Positions 58,075 through 64,000 of a DNA stretch of 64,000 nucleotides are shown in pieces. The notes below the pieces were generated by a model. That model worked only from the letters and a program-made list of their open reading frames with translations. It ran no database searches and was not told the origin of the DNA. A program made the position numbers and the translations under genes. Origin of the DNA: Nicotiana tabacum (lineage: Eukaryota; Streptophyta; Magnoliopsida; Solanales; Solanaceae); assembly GCF_000715075.1 (NCBI RefSeq), contig NC_134102.1, forward strand, positions 100,710,266 to 100,774,265, written 5' to 3'. Position 1 is the stretch's first letter. Every line of letters starts with the position of its first letter.

Positions 58075-58147
58075 GTAAGGCTTTTTCCCAACTAGTACCT
58101 TCATATTCTTGACTTATACATCTCTAAGTCTTCTTTCTTCCTACAAG
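58075..58147 (+). other. Intron 2 of E6 antisense gene
   Basis: GTAAGG donor after SHG, TTCTTCCTACAAG acceptor, 73 bases, phase 1. One base seems lost at the exon 3 start, since LPKTTKLRPVDED is one base out of frame. Confidence 0.6.
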
Positions 58148-59792
58148 TTTGCCTAAGACCACTAAGCTTAGGCCTGTTGACGAGGACTCGTCCTCACTTG
58201 CCGAGCCTTCCATTTCCGGACCGCCTGGGGCTACCACAAAGGAGGAGAAAAAGAAGAAGAAGTCTTAAGGCTCCCCGGACGCCGAGTTAAAGAAGAAGAG
58301 GGTGACCACCCAGGTCCAAAAATGCAAAAAGAGCTCCAAGTCCAAGGTACCGGACTCTGATTCCCTCTACCGGCTCACGGATTATCTTGAGGACGACGAC
58401 CTTGAGTTTATTGCTCATTAGTCGACCCTCAACGAGGGGGAGCACACGGCAGTCGGGGAAGGTGACCACAAGGTCGATCCCCCTAGCTCAGAAGCTAGAG
58501 GGAGAGACGGAGGTCGCCGCCACCCGAGAAGCCGCTCATGTCCTGAATTAGGTAGCTGGTGTCATTTACATAACGGAGATGTCGTCCTATACCGAGACCA
58601 TGCTCAAAGAGGCTCAAGAAGGTAAAGAGAAATCAAACGAGACGGTGTCGAGCCCAAATGATGCCCTCAACACGTTCTTCGATGGCATAGACATGGCCGT
58701 GTTAGAGGACTTTTCCGAGCTTGGTCACCTGAAAGCCCCAAAAAATGATGTGCCATCGGAAGTGAGCAAACTGAGCTCGAGCTCGAAACTAGTGAAGTTG
58801 TTCCTTACCCCGAGATCAGCCAGCTTCAGTGCTTTACCATGAAGTCTTTCTTCGATCCCGCTTGGAGATTAGCCAGCTCAAGTTCGAGCTCAAAGAGTAG
58901 GTCCGAAAGAAGGACATGTACAGGGCTCTCAGTGAGCAACAAGACGAGGCCCTCAAGGACCTCCCAATTCTCCGAGCCGAGCTGGAAAAGGCTCAAAAGC
59001 AAGCCTTATCCATCAATCGGGAGAACGCCGACCTGGCTGAGAAGGTAAGGATCTTTGAGGCTAAAAATGAGAAGCTACTCGTGGTGACTAACAACGTAAC
59101 TTCGCAGGTCCAAGAGAAGGTAGACCTGATCGACCAGCTTCGGGCTGAGATGGACGAGGTCAAGGCCACGACCGAGGTGTGGAAGGGCAGGATGGACCTA
59201 TGGGTTTCAGAAAAAAAGGCTGCAAAAGTGGAGCTGGCATCGGTCAAGGACCATCTCCGGGTGGCAAAGGACAAGGACGACAAGTGGTCTCGGCTAAACG
59301 ATGAACTCCAAGCACAGTTGAACTCAGCTGTTAGGGAAACGGATTCCCTCAGCCAGGAATATGCCGCGCTGAGGTCCAGGCTGGAGGCAACTTCTATTGA
59401 TTCCTCCAAAATTGAGGAAATGCTGGCCCAGTATACGACCTATGTGAAGAGAGCCGAGGCCCGCTTAAAGACGAATATTGAGTACGTAAAACGGCTATCC
59501 TGAAGAGAGACCTTCGAGGAGGTTCATGCCCGAGGTTTTGACTTGTCGGCCGAGATTGAAGAAGCCAAGAGACTTAAGGCCGAGGCGAAGGAACTCTATG
59601 AGCTTGAGAGTCCCGAAGACTCTGAGGATTCAGACGGTTTGGCTTCACCCGGTCTCTCGGTAATATTTTCGTCTCTTCTGGTGCTTTCCCCGGATTGTTT
59701 GAGCTCGACCCTATTGGGGACGTAGCTTTGATTATGCATCTATGCTATTTTCACTTATTGAGCTTGCCGCATTTCGAAAATCAGTCGTAGGC

Positions 59793-60017
59793 TTACCCAA
59801 TCACCTTGCCTTCGGGTGCTTCTCGAGTTGTTGGTCGGGGTCCCCCACGAACACTATTTTCAGGATCAATTGGCAAATTGATGTTGATGACCACCTGTGA
59901 GTTAACATCGACCGGGTCGGTAGCTGGGACAATGCTGGGATCGGCAGGAAGCACATCATTGCTGGGCACCAAATTATTATTTTTGTTGTGATGGACAGAC
60001 TCAGCGTCAACGTTCAA
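59793..60017 (-). pseudogene. gag: E6 gag N-terminal remnant
   Basis: A 74-codon frame starting MNVDAESVHHNKNNNLVPSN directly downstream (in element sense) of the primer site. Its position matches the E5 gag start, although the sequence is not clearly alike. After GGPRPTTREAPEGKVIG the frame stops and the sequence passes into the end region of the antisense gene. This marks the deletion point that removed gag and pol. Confidence 0.6.
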
Positions 60018-60086
60018 GTGATAAGATTGAGAGTATGTTAGGGTGTGTTATGGAGATTCATATCAAATCACAACTATTATCCTTAT

Positions 60087-60105
60087 CCCTATGGTGGGCG
60101 CCAAA
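60087..60105 (-). other. E6 primer-binding site
   Basis: Plus strand CCCTATGGTGGGCGCCAAA; on the minus strand TTTGGCGCCCACCATAGGG, the same type as E5. Confidence 0.78.
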
Positions 60106-60106
60106 T

Positions 60107-60797
60107 TATTTACCCCAAAATTACTTGACAATTAAATTTGTTTGTGGTTTAAATGATACATGATTTAATTCAACACGAATAATTAAGAATAGTAGATAAA
60201 TAAATTAAAGAGGACATAAACGATCAAACCAATCGCAATGTTATGACCAAGCTTGATCTTAAATTGAACAGCTACCTCGTCCTTCAAATGGACCCTCGGT
60301 TCGAGCCCAATCATGAATGAAGAACAGTACAAGTGAGCAGAGTTCTTGACAATATCTAGAAAGTAAAAATAAATTTTTATTGCTTGGAATTGCATGTTAC
60401 AATGTGTCAGACTAAAAAAAAATTCTCCCTTTATTTAGTAGGGGAATTTTAGTCCTAGTAAAAGTCTAAAAAAAGTAAAAATCATCTTTTTCAGTAATTA
60501 CTGATCCATAATCGATATCGAGCAAGATACGCGCCGTGATATTTGGTTGAGGGCGAGTTTCACGGATCTCTATCCGTTATGCACAACTGTTCACCGTATC
60601 TCCCGAGGTCTTAGAACTTATACTTGGCCCAGGGCGCGTCACTTTACCAATCCGATGGCGGACACATCGTTTACTCTTCTTGGGTCTCGATACGAAGGGT
60701 CTCTAACCTCGATTACAATCTCGTGGATTCGTGCTCTCCCTCCATTTTCTCATCGGAAAATCGGGGTAGACATTGCCTATAATTTTACCCATACGCA
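60107..60797 (-). repeat. E6 5' LTR
   Basis: 691 bases. Matches 56071-56728 with many substitutions and an extra stretch near 60405-60440. Its outer base pair at the left is TA instead of TG. Confidence 0.88.
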
Positions 60798-60858
60798 AGT
60801 AAGAGTTGACAAACTAGAGCTAAAACTCCCTTGATATTTATTTTGGGCACGTTAAATT

Positions 60859-61316
60859 TGTTAGACATTTGTCCTGATTTTCTTACCATATTTGGTTTTC
60901 CTATCTGTTGAAGGAAAGGACAATATATTTACCATAATTGAGTTTTTCTTTGCTTGAAAAAAAATTATGAATCTCCCATATTTTGGCTAGTCCTTTTTCT
61001 TATAGGAAAAGATTTGGACTTCTATAAATAGAGGATCCTTGCTTCTCATTCAGCATCATCCACAATGTAGCCATATGGGATTTGAGAGTCGTGTTTAGAG
61101 GGGAGAACTTTACGGGACAAGTGTTAGTGTGTCACTTGAATTTGCCTGTTCGTGAGGTTGTTCTCTCGATATTTTGTACTCTCTTTTATATAGTGGATTG
61201 CTCATCTCCGTTGTGGACGTAGGTCAATTGACCGAACCACGTTAAATGTTTGTGTCTCTTTTGGTATATTTCCTTTTGTTGTCTGATTTATCATTGTTCA
61301 TATTGCTTTACTAACT
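60859..61316 (+). repeat. Possible copia solo LTR
   Basis: TGTTAGACATTTGTCC at the left and CTAACT at the right could be TGTTAG...CTAACA ends. Inside is a TATA box TATAAATAGAGG (61022-61033) and GTGGACGTAGGTCAATTGAC, which recalls Tnt1/Tto-type copia LTRs from memory. No primer site or target duplication was found. Confidence 0.4.
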
Positions 61317-61978
61317 TCCGCATGACACCTGATTATTTTGATCCAAATAAAAGTATCTCCAATTTTAATTCAAGTTTCTAGGACAGACAAGTCCTTTATC
61401 TAATTCAACTTTTCAACCTAAAGATAGTTTGTGTCTTCTCTTTATGAACTCTTTTGCGAATCAACTTAATTAAAATTTTGAAATGTATATAAGTTGATCA
61501 ATGTTTCAGGATTATTAATTTGGTCGATCTGCATGTTTATTCCAAAAATTGTTGTCTGGTTCTCAAATATTAACATTTGCTAAACAAAATAATGGGCTAA
61601 CAATTGTGTAAATATAATTGGATAAAGTAAACAAAATGTGATTTCTAAAAATAAAAAACCAAACCGAAAAAAATAATTTTGGATTTGTTTTTTTTTTTAT
61701 TTAAAAAAGTGACTCCATTACTTGCATTTCAAATGAGTTAGTTTTTGGATATCAAACTAAAAATATTTTAGGAAAACAAAACCGGTCCTATCGTTGTTTT
61801 TCACTTGGAACCACAACAGAAACTAACAACATTTTGTTTATAATAATCGATTTTTTTAACATTATCTCTTTTACCCAAATATTTTTTTCCTTAATATTTG
61901 AAAATCTCTTATTATTTTTCTCCTTCAAATTATGTTTTGTTTTGTGTTTGGATTACATGAAGGAATAAGGGCTGCTGG
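61317..61978. other. AT-rich spacer
   Basis: No supported feature. Confidence 0.5.
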
Positions 61979-62258
61979 TGTTAATTTGTTTTGTATTGGG
62001 CCTAGCCCAGTTTATTTATGAGTAGCTTAGTTATCTGATTTGGGAAAAAGAGGCCCAATGTATATATAGGGATAGAGACGGAATATTCTAGAGACTTTTG
62101 GCATTTTTATCAATTACAGAATAAGAAATATCTTCCTGTTCAATTTTGTAGTTTTTCCTTTTCAATAAGAAATATCTCGGAATATCTTCTAGTTTTTCCT
62201 GTTCCTTCAAGCCCCAAATGTAATTTGCCAATTTCTCTTTCAATTCTGTATGCTAACA
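61979..62258 (+). repeat. Copia-type 5' LTR
   Basis: 280 bases with perfect 5-base ends TGTTA...TAACA and a TATATATAGGGA box near 62060. The primer site follows directly. Short LTRs of this kind are typical of Ty1/copia; with no coding part visible the superfamily is a guess from size and layout. Confidence 0.7.
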
Positions 62259-62270
62259 TGGTATCAGAGC
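62259..62270 (+). other. Copia primer-binding site
   Basis: TGGTATCAGAGC, initiator tRNA-Met type, with no gap after the LTR. Confidence 0.85.
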
Positions 62271-62468
62271 GAGGAATCTGATGATTCTCGTCATTCTCTA
62301 TCTAGTGATGTTACCCTCGTTTGATTTCGTTGAGTTTTTCATCTTCGTCGGAGGTTTCTGATTTCGCCAAAAATTTGTGATTTCTTTGATTTCCGTATAA
62401 TTTTTAGAAGTTTTGTGTGATTTTCTTCTCCTCTGCTGCCCGAGTTATATTTTCGAGGATAAAAGTTA
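62271..62468 (+). mobile_element. Copia internal leader, cut by E7
   Basis: About 200 bases of non-coding leader. No gag start appears before E7 begins at 62469. Confidence 0.55.
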
Positions 62469-64000
62469 TGATAACCCAAAGGGTCATATTATGTTTTAGA
62501 ACATGAATTTGCACTCTTAAGTCTTAAAAATCTTATTTTTACCTTTCTTGATTTGTGTGCGTAATTCGGGCAGAATTCTGAAAAGTTTTTATGTTAAAAA
62601 TAAGAATTTATGCCTTAAAAAGTTGATTTTAGATGACTCCGGTCAACAATTTTGGTAAATGGATCCGGATCCTTATTTTGACGGTCCAGGTGGGTCCATA
62701 TCGAATTATGGGACTTGGGCGTATGCCCGAAATCGAATTCGGAGGTCTCTAGCTCAAGTTATGAATTGTTGATGAAAATTAAAAGTCTGAAAATTAATTA
62801 TTTTTAAGAATTGATTGATGTTTGGCATTGTTAGTGCCGGGTCCGTATTCTGGTTCCGAAACCTAGTACAGGTTCATTATGATATTTAAGACTCGTCTGT
62901 GAAATTTGGTGAGAAACGGAGTTGATTTGGCGTGATTCGGACATCCAGTTGAGAAGATAGAAATTTTAAAGTGTTCTTGAGAATTTCATTTGAATTAGTG
63001 CTAAATTCGGAGTTCTAGGTGTTATTTTGGCAATTTGATCGCGCGAGCAGGTCCGTATGATATTTTTAGACTTGTGTGCATGTTTGGTTTGGAGCCCCGA
63101 GGGCTCGGGTGAGTTTCGGATAGGCCACGAGATATTTTGAAATTGGAAAATATCTGGTTTTCTGCAGATTTTAGTGTCTGGCATATCCTTCCTCGCGTTC
63201 GTGAAGGTCCTCTCGCGAACGCGAGGAGTAAACTGGTAATGTTGAGACTTCTTCTTCGCGAACGCAAAGTGATGGGGGATTTACCCTTCGCGAACGCGAA
63301 GCACTTGGGGACCTGGGGAGGGTTGGTCGTTCCTTCATCACGAACGCGAGCAATGGCTCGCGAACGCGAAGGCCAGGGGGAGTAACCATCACGAACGCGA
63401 GAAGGGTCTCGCGAACGCGAAGGCTTGGCAGCCAGTACCCTTCGTGAACGCGACAGTGGCCTCGCAAACGCGATGCACACTGTCGCCCAGCGCATAAAAC
63501 AGAATCAAACACGGGTTTGAGCCATTTCTTCAACATTTTTCAAGAACCAAACGGGTATAGACGATTTTCAAGAGACATTTGCTTTTCCAAAGTGTTGGTA
63601 AGTGATTCTAAACTATTTTCTTTCTATTGCCCATTACATTTCTTGAATTATCAACCTAAAATCTAGAGTTTTCATGGTAGAATTAGGGGTTAGGGTGGAA
63701 ACTAGAAATTTCGAAAATTTGGGGATTTAAACCTTAATTTGAGGTCGGATTCCAAAACCAATCATACATTCGGGCTCGGGGGTGAATGGGTAAATGAATT
63801 TTGGTCCGAACCTCGAGTTTTAACCAGACGGGCCCGGGGTCGATTTTTTTGACTTTTTGGAGGAAAATTTGGGAAATTTAATTTATGCAATATAATTGAT
63901 TTCTTTAGCAATATTTGAAATTATTGAGTCATTTTTGAATAGATATTTGGAGGTGAATTCCAAAGGAAAAGCTGAGATTGATAATTAAGTGGCCTTCGGA
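62469..64000 (+). repeat. E7: Tekay-like LTR, runs off window
   Basis: Starts TGATAACCCAAAGGGTCATA. The text is related to the E1 LTR throughout (GACGGTCCAGGTGGGTCC, GGGACTTGGGCGTATGCCCG, TTTGGAGCCCCGAGGGCTCG). It has the CGCGAA island (63190-63480), TATA-like CATAAAAC (63493) and donor GTAAGT (63598-63603) at the same spacing as E1, E2 and E4. About half of a 3 kb LTR is inside the window. Confidence 0.83.
63190..63480. promoter_or_regulatory. CpG palindrome island of E7 LTR
   Basis: The cleanest island in the window: CTCGCGAACGCGA, TTCGCGAACGCGAAG and variants repeat about twelve times within 290 bases in both orientations, 720-1010 bases from the LTR start. Confidence 0.6.

Larger units (their letters stand above)
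57200..59725 (+). pseudogene. E6 antisense gene, three exons, lightly broken
   Basis: Exon 1 57200-57887 starts MEKTFKYVPQQVAPSS. The domain has DFCKTYEVCLVQIYLSFWRI, LLHLYSPRIFHEGLIKL and SSIDEDRGRGW, then, after a TAG at 57806, VKIKDLIPSEFLPFPEKWN. Intron 1 57888-57945 (GTAAGT...TTGTGCAG). Exon 2 57946-58074 (VPNAVPRFKEWIEGIY, TAG at 58008, ECAWRKFLKGKGEAHSHG). Intron 2 58075-58147 (GTAAGG...CTACAAG). Exon 3 has a Lys-rich stretch, then a long coiled coil (58916-59503, 195 open codons) and an acidic tail (ELESPEDSEDSDG). Homologous to the E5 antisense gene by domain order and both intron positions. Probable nuclear DNA-element protein; function unknown. Confidence 0.75.
56071..60797 (-). 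mobile_element. E6: pol-less Tat derivative keeping the antisense gene
   Basis: LTRs at 56071-56728 and 60107-60797 are direct repeats starting TGTTTACCC/TATTTACCC. The right one is the 5' LTR because the primer site (60087-60105, minus strand) abuts it; a purine tract lies beside the left one (56729-56746, minus strand). Between them are only about 74 codons of gag N-terminus (minus) and the complete antisense-gene locus (plus strand). The rest of gag and all of pol are gone. Flanks ACTAG and AGTAA match at 3 of 5, so target duplication is not clear. Confidence 0.85.

Noticed and set aside
56066..60802. ACTAG / AGTAA as target-site duplication of E6
   Set aside because: Only three of five bases agree, so it cannot be claimed.

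Overview
This window is plant nuclear heterochromatin made almost entirely of nested LTR retrotransposons. I found no ordinary host gene. The element mix (Tekay-type Ty3/gypsy chromoviruses with 2.5-3 kb LTRs, Tat-lineage Ty3/gypsy elements, an AU-like SINE, small copia LTRs, Stowaway-like MITEs) points to a eudicot, most likely a Solanaceae species such as Nicotiana; the species is inference. All element names below (E1-E7) are mine.

Layout. 475-11697 (+): E1, a complete but decayed Tekay-type element with CCGAT/CCGAC target-site duplications. 13391-32950 (+): E2, an old Tekay-type element with perfect ATAAC duplications, an integrase-to-LTR internal deletion, and a younger Tekay-type element E3 (22344-32605, minus strand) inside its 3' LTR. 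32976-36655 (-): E4, a truncated Tekay-type element that keeps its 3' LTR and the integrase C-terminus; its breakpoint abuts half a MITE. 37031-38115: an LTR fragment of the same lineage. 38116-38463 (-): LINE reverse-transcriptase fragment. 39.7-41.6 kb: probable solo LTR. 43555-55007 (+): E5, a Tat-lineage element with gag, protease, RT, two RNase H domains and integrase, plus an antisense gene; an AU-like SINE interrupts its RT. 56071-60797 (-): E6, a Tat derivative that lost pol but keeps the antisense gene and its TATA box. 61979-62468: copia LTR with primer-binding site, interrupted at 62469 by the LTR of E7, which runs off the window.

Most notable reading. The Tekay-type LTRs from different, diverged families share one internal plan: an island of CGCGAA palindromes about 0.7-1.0 kb from the LTR start, a TATA-like box, and a splice-donor-like GTAAGT a further 93-103 bases on. 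In both elements whose leader is intact enough to judge (E2, E3), a good 3' splice site lies 0 or 2 bases before the gag ATG. Splicing between the two would remove the tRNA primer-binding site. This suggests two RNA classes, a spliced mRNA for Gag-Pol and an unspliced genomic RNA for reverse transcription. Second, the antisense genes of E5 and E6 share two intron positions and phases, so they look like real spliced genes carried by Tat elements. All statements come from reading by eye; no alignment or database search was run.
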